Assembly (NCBI GenBank): GCA_949775045.1
Contig: OX459097.1
Coordinates: 11,330,764-11,394,763 of the forward strand
DNA length: 64,000 bases
Direction: 5' to 3'
Origin: Metridium senile
Taxonomy: Eukaryota > Cnidaria > Anthozoa > Actiniaria > Metridiidae
In this document: positions 1 to 9,761 of the stretch, piece after piece
How the letters are laid out: each line of letters begins with the position of its first letter
How positions within the stretch are numbered: the first letter of the stretch is position 1
The notes under the pieces: generated by a model
What the model saw: only the letters and a program-made list of their open reading frames with translations
Databases searched by the model: none
What the model was told of the DNA's origin: nothing
Translations under genes and position numbers: made by a program

Positions 1-839
1 TCCCAATTGTTTGTTTCTGAAGTATTTTGCTTGTTTGTAAATGAATGGTAATGGTTTTACTTGCCTATTCATCCATTTCATTACTGAAACATTTATTTTC
101 CATATTCTCACTTCCCAATTGTTTGTGTCTGAATAATTTTGCTTGTTTGTAAATGAATGGAAATGGTTTTACCGTTCTATTCATCCATTCGATAACTGAA
201 TACAGTTGACGTTTTGGAAAATACTACCTAAAAATAGTTAGAGGTTAAAGGAAAATGAACACTGGTCACCAGAGTTAAGATACAACATTTTTTACAGTGT
301 GGACACTTCAACCAGGACCACTTAGACAAAACCGTCCAATGAAAAAACATTTAAACCAGACAGAGATTGAACTGATAACAGTATAAGCCAATTAATTATA
401 AGGTTCTCATGCTCATAACATTCTTGAACTGAAAGCTACAATATGATTGGTTGGTTATCAATTCATCTAAAGTGGTCCCAGTTGGGGTGTCCGCACTGTA
501 AATCGTTGATAACTTTTGACATGTGTCCTGACATGTTACAAATGAATCATTACAAATTACACATAGTTTGGACTTCCTGTGATAGGGTTCCCATGGTTTG
601 GGCTTCCTTTGTTAAGGCTCTCGTATGCGACCATCTCTGGAAGCAACCACTTCCTCTTTGTCCTAGGGTGGTTGCTTACGAGAGAGTCAACTGTATTTAT
701 CTTTCACATTCTCATTTCCCAATTTTGCTCATTTGTAAATGAATGGTAGGATTTTGCATTTCTATTCTTTCATCCTTATACCACATTTTCATATTCCCAT
801 TTTTATCCTTCACATTGTTGTATTTCTTTTGTTTTTTAG
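1..839. repeat. MAP2K7 intron with a ~113-bp tandem duplication and a small inverted repeat
   Basis: Bases 1-200 carry two direct copies of a ~113-bp unit beginning TCCCAATTGTTTGT and containing TTGTAAATGAATGG; a third, partial copy lies at about 713-770. A short inverted repeat (TTAAGGCTCTCGTA near 614 against TTACGAGAGAGTCAA near 690) looks like a mini transposon. No coding exon was recognised in this stretch. Confidence 0.5.
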
Positions 840-1418
840 TTTAATAAAAGATTTTAATTACAGACCTAAATATGACAAACTACTGGTAAGTGAAGAAACT
901 TATTCTGACCACAGGCAGCCCAAACTCATAACTTGAGGTTGTATGTAATCAGCTTAAAAAAACTGCCTTTTTGTCGCTCCATTTAATAATTTAAGGCAAG
1001 ATTTTCTTTATACATTACAATTTCATTTTTGAGTAAAAGGGATATTTTGAGGTTTGACCTTACTCATAGAGAAGACATGTCTTCAAATGCACACTTGTTG
1101 ATTTGCTCAAAACCACTTTTAACAATGATTTTCACAGATAAAGAATGCTGAAATGTAAATTAAATCAGTAGTTTGTGGCTCAAGGAATAAAAATTAAGAG
1201 CACATAGCTACACTCACACCTCATTAGAATGTTATTTTACGCATGTGCTCATTTGCATGTTAAAATTGGGTTATATGAAAACGTTCTAATATAACTTTGT
1301 TGTGCAGTAATCTTAAGCTCATTATCATTATATTTTGCAGCAACATCCATTCATCAAAGAGTATGAGACCAAAACAGTAGATGTTGGTAATTGGTTAAAA
1401 GAAACATTAGGTAGCTGA
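840..1418 (+). CDS. MAP2K7: MAP kinase kinase 7 (MKK7/hemipterous type), C-terminal two exons
   Basis: Two exons are visible: 840-885 (preceded by a TTTTTTAG acceptor, followed by GTAAGT) and 1341-1418 (preceded by TTTTGCAG, ending in TGA). Joined, they read through KDFNYRPKYDKLL and then QHPFIKEYETKTVDVGNWLK. This matches the end of kinase subdomain XI and the C-terminal tail of MKK7, where RPKYxKLL, the H-x-FI-K/R-YE motif and VDV-x-W are characteristic. MKK7 is the dual-specificity kinase that phosphorylates JNK on Thr and Tyr in the stress pathway. Exon phases agree (1 into the first, 0 between them). The catalytic part of the gene lies upstream of the window and I found no earlier exon in bases 1-839. 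The tail after the kinase domain is shorter than in vertebrate MKK7. MKK4 is the main alternative, but the RPKY and VDV motifs favour MKK7. Confidence 0.85.
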
Positions 1419-1578
1419 AACCCTATTTACTTTTGATATTATAATTATATTAGAAAATCATAATACTGGTCTTATACTTGGTGCACATCATCTTATAGAT
1501 TATACACCTGCCAATACTCCTGTTTCACATTATCTAGCACCGCTGTTCTATTTTACAAAAGGTGCATTTGCACAGCCT

Positions 1579-2012
1579 GGTGCACACTAGCATAGCTGCC
1601 CACCCTCCCGGATAATCCGGGATTCTCCAGAATTTGAGCCTTGTCTCCCGGTCTCCCGGATAAGATTGAAATCTCCCGGATAACAGATAAATCTCCCGGA
1701 TAATCGTAAAAATCGATAGATTTGCCTTTGATTTTATATGTACAGAGCTTTTTTTTTTTTGGTTCGGAACTTTTGACAAGAAACAAAATGGCGGAATTTC
1801 GGAGTTTTTTGATCAAATTGGCGGACCTTTTCTCAATTATCCTGAACTCAAGATTTGAATTCGTCAGGGGTTGGCAGCTCTGCACTAGGGGCATAAGCAT
1901 AAGCAACATATGCAGACTCAATTGGGCTTTGCTCATTAGCCGCACTTGTCTTTTCTCACACCTATTCAAGAAATGCTTCACTGAGTCTTATGCTTATGCG
2001 CTAGTGTGAACC
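1579..2012. mobile_element. Middle MITE, ends GGTKCACACTAG...CATAAGCATAAG
   Basis: The right end (inverse strand) reads GGTTCACACTAGCGCATAAG. The left end has the same series, GGTGCACACTAG then GGGGCATAAGCATAAG, but split by the inner element. The split is the evidence that the inner element arrived later. Confidence 0.6.
1591..1886. mobile_element. Inner hAT-like MITE with CTCCCGGATAA internal repeats
   Basis: Terminal inverted repeats are AGCTGCCCACC at left and, on the other strand, AGCTGCCAACC at right. CACTAG is repeated on both sides as the remnant of a target duplication of about 6-8 bp. Inside, TCTCCCGGATAA occurs several times near 1644-1702. The short inverted ends and ~8-bp duplication fit the hAT superfamily; the assignment is inference. 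Confidence 0.55.
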
Positions 2013-2403
2013 AAGCTTGAGCCTCGATTTGTTGTAAAAATATTCACAAATTCCAAGAAAAGTACAAAAAATTGTAATCACTTAACAATAGAAAACACAT
2101 TTAAATTGACTCTGAATCGAGATTATCCCTGTGCAAATGCGCCTTTTGTCAATATTTGTACAGCGGTGCAAGATAACAGTAAACTGGAGTATTCAAAACA
2201 TGGCAGTTTATCATTGTTTTGACCTGCTAGCCATGTGCATGTGTCTACATTGAAACACAGTGAAGTTTTCCCATGTATGAGAGGCTAGTCAGTCAAAAAA
2301 ATAGTTATTCAAATTTGTCTACATTTTTTTATTTTGTGCATTGGTTCTAGTATAAAGAGTTTCAACAAGTCATGTAATGTTTCTGTCAGTGTCCATATTG
2401 ACT

Positions 2404-2506
2404 TAGTCTCCCTCACAGCTGTTCTTAGGGTCATCACGCAACGTTCTCTCCTCACTAGTTGCATGACGTTGCATGTCGACACTAAGAACGGCTGCGAGGG
2501 AGACTA
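2404..2506. mobile_element. Short hairpin MITE, TAGTCTCCCTC family
   Basis: Ends are TAGTCTCCCTCACAGCTGTT and, inverted, TAGTCTCCCTCGCAGCCGTT, separated by about 50 bp. TA at each margin suggests a TA target duplication. Other members lie at 5933-6013 and 11013-11148. Confidence 0.6.
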
Positions 2507-3078
2507 ACATTGACTTTGATGTCTAATTGATTGTTTTTGAATGAAATTTTTTATTTGATGTCTAGTAGTGAAGAAAGCTGCATGTGACTTATCAACCAGT
2601 TATATGCAGCTTTATAATATTAATAATATCTAAAGCAGATTATTTCTTTTTGTAGCAATTGAACTGTGTATATTATTTCTTTAATCTGCTGTAAGATAAG
2701 AATACTCCAATAAGGGATGTGCGCCATTTTCTAGATCAAAGCATGATGGGATGCTAAGCACTTGCAATCTTTATGCCCACTAAAATAATTCACAAATCAA
2801 TTTTTTGATGTTTTATCTGTTGTAAATGCTTGCAGTTTTTATAAAGAAAAATGGAAAAAAAAAAAGTTTTAGGGTTTATTTTAAAGGGTGTAAAAAGGTA
2901 GATAAAGTTAGTTTTCCGCCATGCTTTGTTGCAAAAAATGGCCTTTGTGCACATCACCTATTACATTGTCTAAATTAAATGAAGTCACACAATCAGCTGA
3001 CATTTTGTTCATTTGAATTGGATGTATCTGCATGAGTTAAAATGACTTTGAAAAATTGCAGTAACTCATTTTGATAGT
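2507..3078. other. Intergenic stretch, no gene seen
   Basis: AT-rich sequence between the MAP2K7 end and a MITE. No exon, RNA gene or clear repeat was recognised. Confidence 0.4.
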
Positions 3079-3268
3079 TAGCCTCCTCCATAGGCAACTC
3101 ATATCTTTTTTCTTTGGGCTTCCTGTGTTGAGGAGAAAAAAAACAAGTGCCCAGGTGGGGGAGTTGGAGAGGCACTCATCCCCAGTTCTTGCCTGCCAAT
3201 GTTTCAACATAGGAATCCTGATCGCGTCAACAAAGAAATCCCTATGGAATAGTGTGTGGAGGAGGCTA
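3079..3268. mobile_element. MITE, TAGCCTCCTCC family
   Basis: Starts TAGCCTCCTCCATAGGCAAC and ends in the inverse, GTGTGGAGGAGGCTA. Contains the phrase GGGCTTCCTGTG, shared with other small elements here. Relatives are at 56917 (one end) and 58399-58567 (both ends). Confidence 0.55.
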
Positions 3269-3510
3269 TATGATAGTGTCATCAGGGAATAATATAAACC
3301 CAGGCCAAGATGATTTCAATGTATCTTTAATGCATCAATCTCTTTTTCATTGTTTCAACAAATTTAACTTCATTATTTTAGTTAGGTATTATTATCATAT
3401 ATTATTATCATTATATTAACATTTTTCTACAAAAAAAAACACAACAAAATATAAACGTCATGGCACTGAACCCATAAATATGATATACTAAATGTTTTGT
3501 GGGTTGTGTT

Positions 3511-3704
3511 CAATAGACCTAATCGGCTAATGCGTTACTATGTATGTTTCCACCCAATTCAAATCTTTTGGGAATCAGATTCTTTGTCTTATGTATTTCA
3601 ATGTCACATGGAAAATATTTGGAACAAAAGTTTTTATTCCCAAAGCCTGTTTTGAATTGGGTGGAAACATACATAGCAACGCATTAGCCGATTAGGTCTG
3701 TTGA
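3511..3704. mobile_element. Foldback MITE with ~50-bp arms
   Basis: The left arm runs CAATAGACCTAATCGGCTAA and on to CCACCCAATTCAAA. The right arm is a nearly perfect inverse ending TTAGCCGATTAGGTCTGTTG. The ~90-bp centre is non-coding. Confidence 0.65.
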
Positions 3705-3787
3705 TTTCTCAGCTAGATATTATGATTTTAGTCTCTTTATATCACCAGTACATGTAGATAAGACTATTCAATATCAGCATACCGGTA

Positions 3788-4225
3788 CATGTAAATACGC
3801 AGGTGATTATTGAAAATCCAGCATACTGATTGGTTTGAGAACTTCCAGGTGTTTTTGTTAATCACCTACAGCAAAAAAATTCAGGCTCTTTTAGAAATAT
3901 GAAATAATAGTTTTTCTCTGGAAAAGGCTGGCCATTTTTTTAAATAATCACCTTTGTATTTATACTAAAGCAATCATTCCTGTCAGGTTTGATGAATATT
4001 GGTGAAACTTGACTTTGTCTTAGTTATTATTCATCGATATTCACCTCGCCTTCGACAAAATAATTGTTAAACAAAATGTTTATTTTTCCTATACTTATAT
4101 ACGTCAAACATTCAAAATACTGAAACCATGAAGTGAAGTCAAGTAAAGCAACGTTATTTTTGATTTTCTGGTTTGCGTAAAACTTGTAGTTCTTTGTCTT
4201 GACAGGACGTAAAATAGTGTCCACT
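3788..4225. repeat. Dispersed element with AGGTGATTAT / TTTGTATTTATACTAAA
   Basis: Contains AAATACGCAGGTGATTAT, then CTGATTGGTTTG, then AATAATCACCTTTGTATTTA, and later TTCACCTCGCCTTCG. The same order of blocks is found at 35436-36180. It is a transposon-derived repeat of unknown class. Confidence 0.5.
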
Positions 4226-4493
4226 GATAGTATAGTAAGGATATAGTGAATTATTATGATTCAAGTATAGATATATGTAGGATTCATATCTGCAACCCAG
4301 GGTCAATAAAAGTATTCATGTATGGACTGATATGATTTAGATTGGAAAATTGCCTGTTCAAATGGATCTTAGTAATATTAATTTGTGTCAATATACATCA
4401 ATAAAGATCATAATTTCTCATGATAATCATTTCTGTCATTTATCTTACATCAACAATGTACACTATCAACCTTAACTTTAAAATCACTTTGAA

Positions 4494-4811
4494 TACACCT
4501 ATTTCAATAGCTGTTATTGTAGTTACATGCAAATGATTTGAACAATAGATTCAAGTTGAGACTTTAAGGCCAAGTCTTTGCCCGGCCAAGAGCCATGATA
4601 GACCTCTTTACCTCCGTATGGAAATTGCCCATTTAAGACCACATGTCATTCCCTTGAGAATTGTTCTTTTATGATGAACGTGTTATATCATTTACATGTG
4701 AAAGAAACAATTCCCAAGGGTAGCATCACGTGATCTGAAATGGGACAACAAACAAGGAAGGTAAAGAGCTAGGTCTATTGAATCCATGGTTTGAAAACAT
4801 TTGCATATAAC
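4494..4811. mobile_element. TACACC-ended MITE, right end lost, with an inner MITE at about 4598-4780
   Basis: The left arm begins TACACCTATTTCAATAGCTG and continues through TGCAAATGATTTGAACAATAG. The inverse of this arm returns at about 4775-4811 (ATTGAATCCATGG...TTTGCATATAACTATA) and stops at the neighbouring palindrome. Inside, TAGACCTCTTTACCTCC near 4598 is matched by the inverse GGAAGGTAAAGAGCTAGGTC near 4757, marking a second, inserted element. A relative of the outer arm forms the palindrome at 19127-19286. Confidence 0.55.
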
Positions 4812-5034
4812 TATAAACAGGTTCCCATTTAAATCTGTACTTTCCCATTTAAATCTGTACTTATGCAAATCTTGTTGATGTGTGCTAAACACACAGATCA
4901 ACCAATCAGAGAAGTTCACTTCAGAAATAATATACTCTGATTGGTTGATCTGTGTGTTTAGCACACATCAACACAATTTGCATAAGTACAGATTTAAATG
5001 GGAAAGTACAGATTTAAATGGGAACCTGTTTATA
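4812..5034. mobile_element. Large palindrome MITE with ~100-bp arms
   Basis: Both halves are almost exact inverses: TATAAACAGGTTCCCATTT at left, AAATGGGAACCTGTTTATA at right, with a ~20-base loop near 4913-4933. Each arm carries two direct copies of CCCATTTAAATCTGTACTT and one AACCAATCAGAG. The near identity of the arms implies recent formation or arm homogenisation. The transcript would fold into one long hairpin. Confidence 0.7.
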
Positions 5035-5035
5035 A

Positions 5036-5295
5036 TACACTGCTATTAATGTTAATCATCTGGAAATGGTTACTCTGAGACTTATAAGAATTGTGGGAGC
5101 TCATTAAACTTCAAATTCATTGCTTTCATCATGCGTGAATGGTGCTAAATTACAGATGCCAGTATTTCAAAAGTAAGGATTAATATGCAAACTTGATTAA
5201 AACATTGCATTTGGTATATTTAATGAACTCCCACAATTCCTTTCATTCTAAGATCAACCATTTCAAGATTATCAACCTTTATTAAAACAGGTGTA
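5036..5295. mobile_element. MITE of the TACACC / GAATTGTGGGAG family
   Basis: The left end is TACACTGCTATTAATG. The right end, inverted, is TATACACCTGTTTTAATAAA. Each subterminal region contains GAATTGTGGGAG followed by CTCATTAAA or TTCATTAAA. A better preserved member is at 40743-41002. Confidence 0.6.
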
Positions 5296-5460
5296 TACAT
5301 CAAATAATTAAACATCAAATTAAATGTTGTCATGTTCAAAATGTCAATTATAGATCATTAGAGTGAAATGACGGATGGGGTATTAGATTACAATTGTCTC
5401 TGCATCTCTAAGTCACATGTAATAATTTTTACGTCAGGAAATTTAAGTCAATTTTTTTTT

Positions 5461-5551
5461 GCGGTGTTACAAATTTCATTCTATTACCTATCATTTAATA
5501 TATCAAACACTGAGGCACCTTATTCTAGTTTACTCGCTAGTTTCCATTTTC
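5461..5551. repeat. Dispersed repeat fragment, GGTGTTACAAATTTCATT family
   Basis: Reads GCGGTGTTACAAATTTCATT, ATTACCTATC and TTTACTCGCTAGTTTCCATT. The same unit occurs at about 10616-10760, 19824-20006, 21186-21560 and 63014-63152, several times joined to GAAGGGCTAAAGCTCGAAAC. Confidence 0.6.
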
Positions 5552-5706
5552 ATGTAATAATATTATGGCTTCCTATAATCACTCTAGGTCTCAGCTTCTA
5601 TATATCTTCATTTGGAGCATAATAACCTTTGTGTGATAGCGGTGTATCGCTTTAGCCAGTTCAATATATATTAGATCCTTCTCCTACATTATGCACCATG
5701 TCACCA

Positions 5707-8700
5707 TCAGTCATGTTTAGACTTGATGTCATCATTGGTAAATATCTTCAGTGGGAGTTTGAAGTTCTCTTCTACTGTCTTTTTGACTGAAAGAGAATAA
5801 TGAAAAGTCTAACTAAATTTTAATACATTTGTACTGTTCAACACACATCAAATAAATTAGGACTGACCGCAAGTATGCAATCAGATGATAACCAAAAAGT
5901 AAAAGTTACACATTTCACATTTCACAAAGGCATAGTCTCCCTCGCAGCCGTTTTTAGTGTTGGGCTTCCTGTATCGCTTTTAACTTATATGTATCCGGCT
6001 GCGAGGGAGACTATCTTGTACAAGGACGAAAAAACACATACTACACCAATATAATGGTTATTGATTAGATGAAACCATGGTTACCATATTTAGTTTTGTA
6101 TAAAAAATAATAGACTTTTCTGAAATTTGCATGCCTGGTCACTGATCACGAAAAAACATATTCCAGTCAAAGCTGTTAAAGGTACTACAATCATGTGCTA
6201 AAAACCTTGGGACATTATCTGGTTTTTACATGAAAAATATTTCAACATCATTTTTCCGTTTCCCCCTCTCCCCCTCTCCCCCGTATCAATGTTGAATTGT
6301 GGGAATATGAAACGGTTGTCATTTGAAAGACCAATCAACATTGCTTAGGGGGGTAGGGGTTTGCAAATCAAATTGATAGATTTTGTACATTTTTTGAAAC
6401 AAACAAAAACGCTCATAAAAAAGTGACAATGTCCCAACAATCTTGCACATGATTGTAGTTTTGTATTGTTAAGGAGGGGGACATGGAGTACTGTGGTGTT
6501 GATGAATATGTTGATGTATATAAAAATTTCTCAAATTGTGGTGTTGCAGTGATGTAAATACCTTTTGTGTGCGATTTTTGCTTTCCCAAAGCTGTGGTGT
6601 CTGGTGAAATTTAGATCTGTGTGGTGTTTACGCTCTTAGTGTTTGGTGAAAGACATTGTGATGTGGACCTGTGTTGTTGAATATGTTTTGCCGCTGTGTC
6701 CCCCCTTGTTAAGGTTACCCTTGATCATGAATTCTTACAATGTTCTTCATCTTCTCTGTAAGGTAAATAAGTTCCTACACAAAGTTTCCATTCCGTTGTT
6801 GATCCTTTCTTCCATTCATGATTTATAGCAGTAGATAACCTTTTTAAACTAAGTGCTAAGGCATCGGAGTTCAGAACAGTAGAGCTGGCTGATGACTTGG
6901 ATTTGAAGCTCCACTGTAAAAAGAGAGCTATCAGTACCTTTATATCTTGGTGTTTAAATTACCATAATGATAAAGCATAAATTAAAATAAGAAAATTTCT
7001 AAAATCTCACGTCTGATATCCATATGTAAATGTCACTTTATAATTATAGAAACTGTCTCATGCACAGATGCGCATTAAAGGGGGAGGAGGGCAGTTGGGT
7101 AATTGTTCTCCTTTTTTTAGCAGCCAAGTATAGTCCCATGGGGGGGGGGGGGGGGGGGGAGGGAAGGGAGAGAGGCTCACTTTATCCAAGTGGTAGGCTT
7201 TCTTGACAGCTAAGCTTGTTTTAAGTAACATTTAACAAAGTAAAAATCAATCTTACAGATATGGAGTCATGTTGTGAATTGAAAATCTTTTCAACCCTAA
7301 AAGAAGTGCCAATCACCCCTACCACATGGAGAAAGGAAGTCCCCTCAGGTTTTGTACTTGTAATGTTACCTTGTGAACAACATACAAGTTGACTATCAGT
7401 TGGTCCTTGTCTTTAGTCCATGAGTAATGGCCTAGCTTTCTTCTATCATTGTATGGAGTAGATTTATCCACCTTGAATGCTGATGGGAACCTTTTGTATA
7501 CAGATTTACCAAAACCTGAAACATAAATCAGATGATAATTATAATATGATGATTATACTATTTTCAATGGAATCATGGACATAATGATGTTGACTGCAGA
7601 CAGTAGATTCTGATTCATAGTGATTATGTTTACTATAGTAGCTATAAATTTATGTTGATGATGATGATGGAGGGGGACATGGGGATTGCAGTGTTGATGA
7701 ATATTTGCGTTAAAAAAATTATCAAAGTGGGGTGTTTGGTTATGTATTAAAGGCCTTCGGTGTGCGGTGTTTGCTTTTCCAAAGCTGCAGTGTGCGTTGA
7801 ATTTTAAAGCTGTACGTGGTGTTCATAGTGTTTGGTGAGAGATTTTGTGATGCGGTGTTGTTGAATTTGTTTTGTCAGTGTTGAGGAATCCCCATGCCCT
7901 ATCATGATGATAATAATGATGATGATGGTGGCAAAGAAGGTGATGTTTATGGAAAATAGTGATAATGATGCTACTAGCTATATTAATACTATAAGAAGTT
8001 ATTTCAATTACCTCCTGGTGGCCTGCTATGCAAACAGTCACAGTAGCACAGGATGATGTCATAGTCAAGCAAAGTTTTATCTTCATTGTCTTCACCTAAT
8101 AAAATACAGGAAAAGAATACTAAATGAGGAAATTTGAAAAGTTTTATAAAAATACCCAAATAAGCCAATGAACCATGCACTGACTACAGGAAATTAGGCT
8201 CTGGGGGATAGATGAATAATTTTACCAACTGAAGAAGCAGTTTGGATGTAATGCAGGCTAATGAATGGAAGGATGAATATGACACACTGCAGGGCTGCAA
8301 ATAATTTTTTCTATAAGCCGGTCATTTGTCAGGCCAGGGGCAAGTTTGACCTGTCAAAAACCCAGTCTGGTCGGACAAAAATATTAATTTTAAGTGAACA
8401 TAATAAAAAAGAAAGAAAGAAATACCTTATTCATACTATTTTAAGCGAAATTTGATTGGTCAAATATCCGACCAGAAGCGGTCATTTACCAGTCAAATTC
8501 CGCTTTTTATCGGACATTTGTCCGATGACTGGCGCTTATTTGCAGCCCTGCACACAGACAGACTGACTGACTTTCTGGATGAGATGGATAAATTGACATA
8601 CGGTTATGGACCGAATCGAAATATGGCTTACTCTTATTGTTCTTGACTGTCTAGCCTCATGTTCACGTTGGAAAACAATAGAATTTTAACATGTATGCGA

Positions 8701-9574
8701 GGCTGGGCAGTCAAGAAGAATTGCTATTCAAATTGGCCGCCATATTTCGATTCAGTGTATACAGCGAGAACTATGGACAAATCAGTGGATAGACGGAATA
8801 ATTATATATTGACCTGTATCTCTTATCTTTGGAAGTTTAATTTCATCCATAAATGTTTTCATGGGCTCATGTATTTCTTCACAATCCCAGAACTTTCTCA
8901 TTTCGCTTTCCTTTTTCTCTGCCAGGTTGGAGTATTTGTCTGTTCGCTTTTGCAGCTCATCATCTAGCTTTTCCAAACTTCCCCATTTGGATATAGCAGC
9001 TTTTTCAACTTCACTGCATTTGAAGATTTTCATTGGAGCTGAAATAATGAAATAATGAATTAAAAAATATATACATGAATGAACGAATGAATGAGTCAAT
9101 AAAAGGATGAATGAATGAATGAATGAATGAATGAATGGAAGGATGGATGGATAAATGGATGAAGGATATGATGGATGAATGAACAGAATGGATAAATGGA
9201 TGAGTGAATATGAATGTCGTTTTAGCAGTGCATGGCTCGACATAGAAATATTAAAAGAACCCTTTATAAAAAGCTCACAAGGATATTGAAATAGAAGGAG
9301 GTGGGTTAGCTTCCATATGAAGAAGGAGAAGAAAATTATTATAAAAAGCGTTATAATGATTTCCCGCTAAAAAACATTGAACTGTTTTGGGAGCACGTTG
9401 CTCAGCTAATATCACGCCAAAAATAGATCTAAATTTATACTAACCGTACGATCTATTACAGGGATTATCTTTCAGATCATATTCTATATCTTCTAAATCT
9501 TCATCTGTCAATAGATATTTTCTTTTAACCGCTGCTTTGCTTAGTTCTTTTTCGACAACTTCTTCGTCTGACAT
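5707..9574 (-). CDS. XPA C-terminal-like domain protein, six exons, 279 residues
   Basis: Exons in transcription order are 9574-9445, 9038-8814, 8095-8012, 7515-7370, 6913-6739 and 5786-5707; all borders are AG/GT, the phases join exactly and the frame ends in TGA. The first ~75 residues carry the pattern of the XPA C-terminal domain: LSKAAVKRKYLL, then EDLEDIE, a -NP- turn, MKIFKCSEVEKAAISKWGS and LEKL-x-D/E-x5-R. In XPA this fold (Pfam XPA_C) binds damaged or branched DNA during nucleotide excision repair. The XPA zinc-finger half (Cx2C...Cx2C) is absent. The rest, including CYCDCLHSRPPG and KWSFKSKSSAS, I do not recognise. A role in DNA binding is inference. The start is the only ATG in the first exon ahead of the conserved block. 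It shares a short divergent promoter with PPAN. Confidence 0.75.
5933..6013. mobile_element. Short hairpin MITE, TAGTCTCCCTC family
   Basis: Starts TAGTCTCCCTCGCAGCCGTT and ends GGCTGCGAGGGAGACTA, about 80 bp in all. It lies just upstream of the last exon of the XPA-like gene, within its last intron. Confidence 0.65.
6184..6460. mobile_element. MITE in the last intron of the XPA-like gene
   Basis: The left end ACTACAATCATGTGC with CCTTGGGACATT is mirrored at right by AATGTCCCAACAATC and GCACATGATTGTAGT. Repeated CCCCCTCTCC tracts lie inside. Confidence 0.6.
6475..6708. repeat. Dispersed GTGGTGTT-rich repeat, copy 1
   Basis: Begins GGAGGGGGACATGG and contains TTTTTGCTTTCCCAAAGCTG, AGTGTTTGGTGAAAGA and GTTGTTGAATATGTTTTG. 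The same order recurs in the same direction at 7668-7905. Ends (AGGGGGACATG / CCCCCCTT) suggest a transposon. Confidence 0.55.
7668..7905. repeat. Dispersed GTGGTGTT-rich repeat, copy 2
   Basis: Carries GGAGGGGGACATGGGGATT at left and AATCCCCATGCCCTATC at right, which are inverted relative to each other, so this copy looks like a complete short element. It sits in the intron between exons 3 and 4 of the XPA-like gene. Confidence 0.55.
8290..8550. mobile_element. hAT-like MITE, ends CAGGGCTGCAAATAA
   Basis: Begins CAGGGCTGCAAATAA and ends TTATTTGCAGCCCTG. CAGGG-type ends are usual for hAT elements, and ACAC-rich sequence on both margins may be a degraded 8-bp duplication. Internally, GGTCATTTGTC and GGTCATTTACC repeat. 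It lies in intron 2 of the XPA-like gene. Confidence 0.65.
8605..8775. repeat. Small inverted repeat in intron 2 of the XPA-like gene
   Basis: Outer arms are CCGAATCGAAATATGG at left and CCATATTTCGATTC at right; inner arms are CTTGACTGTCTAGCCTC and GAGGCTGGGCAGTCAAG. The inner arm motif is also seen near 2218-2302. Confidence 0.5.
9073..9215. repeat. (GAAT)n microsatellite, degenerate
   Basis: About 140 bp of GAATGAATGAAT and derived GGATGGATGG units within intron 1 of the XPA-like gene. Confidence 0.8.
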
Positions 9575-9761
9575 TTTGGACGCTCGACTTTGTTATGTTT
9601 TGGGTTCCCTTTGTTAGAGTAAGATTGGCACTAACACTGACTAAGGTTACTACGAACGCCTGGGAGATAGCATTTCACGTGGTGTAATTTTTTCGTGTTC
9701 GTTTTGTTGTCAAACTTAGTTGTATTTCTAGCCTTTTTTGGTCAATTGCTTCGATATAATT
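9575..9761. promoter_or_regulatory. Divergent (bidirectional) promoter of the XPA-like gene and PPAN
   Basis: Only 187 bp separate the two start codons, which face away from each other, so both transcription starts and both 5' leaders must fit here or overlap. No TATA box at a convincing distance was seen on either strand. Head-to-head housekeeping pairs with TATA-less promoters are common in animals; the shared regulation is inferred from spacing. Confidence 0.6.

Larger units (their letters stand above)
1538..2168. mobile_element. Outer MITE of a three-level nest, ends CACCGCTGT
   Basis: The left end reads CACCGCTGTTCTATTT, followed by ACAAAAGGTGCATTTGCACAG. The right end is its inverse, reading GTGCAAATGCGCCTTTTGTC and finishing in ACAGCGGTG. 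A related right end recurs at about 58729-58765. The interior is occupied by two further elements listed separately. No transposase reading frame is present. Confidence 0.6.

Noticed and set aside
8782..9243. One 153-codon exon on the - strand
   Set aside because: Only 9038-8814 is exon: its left part is (GAAT)n repeat ahead of an AG acceptor, and a GT donor ends it at 8814.
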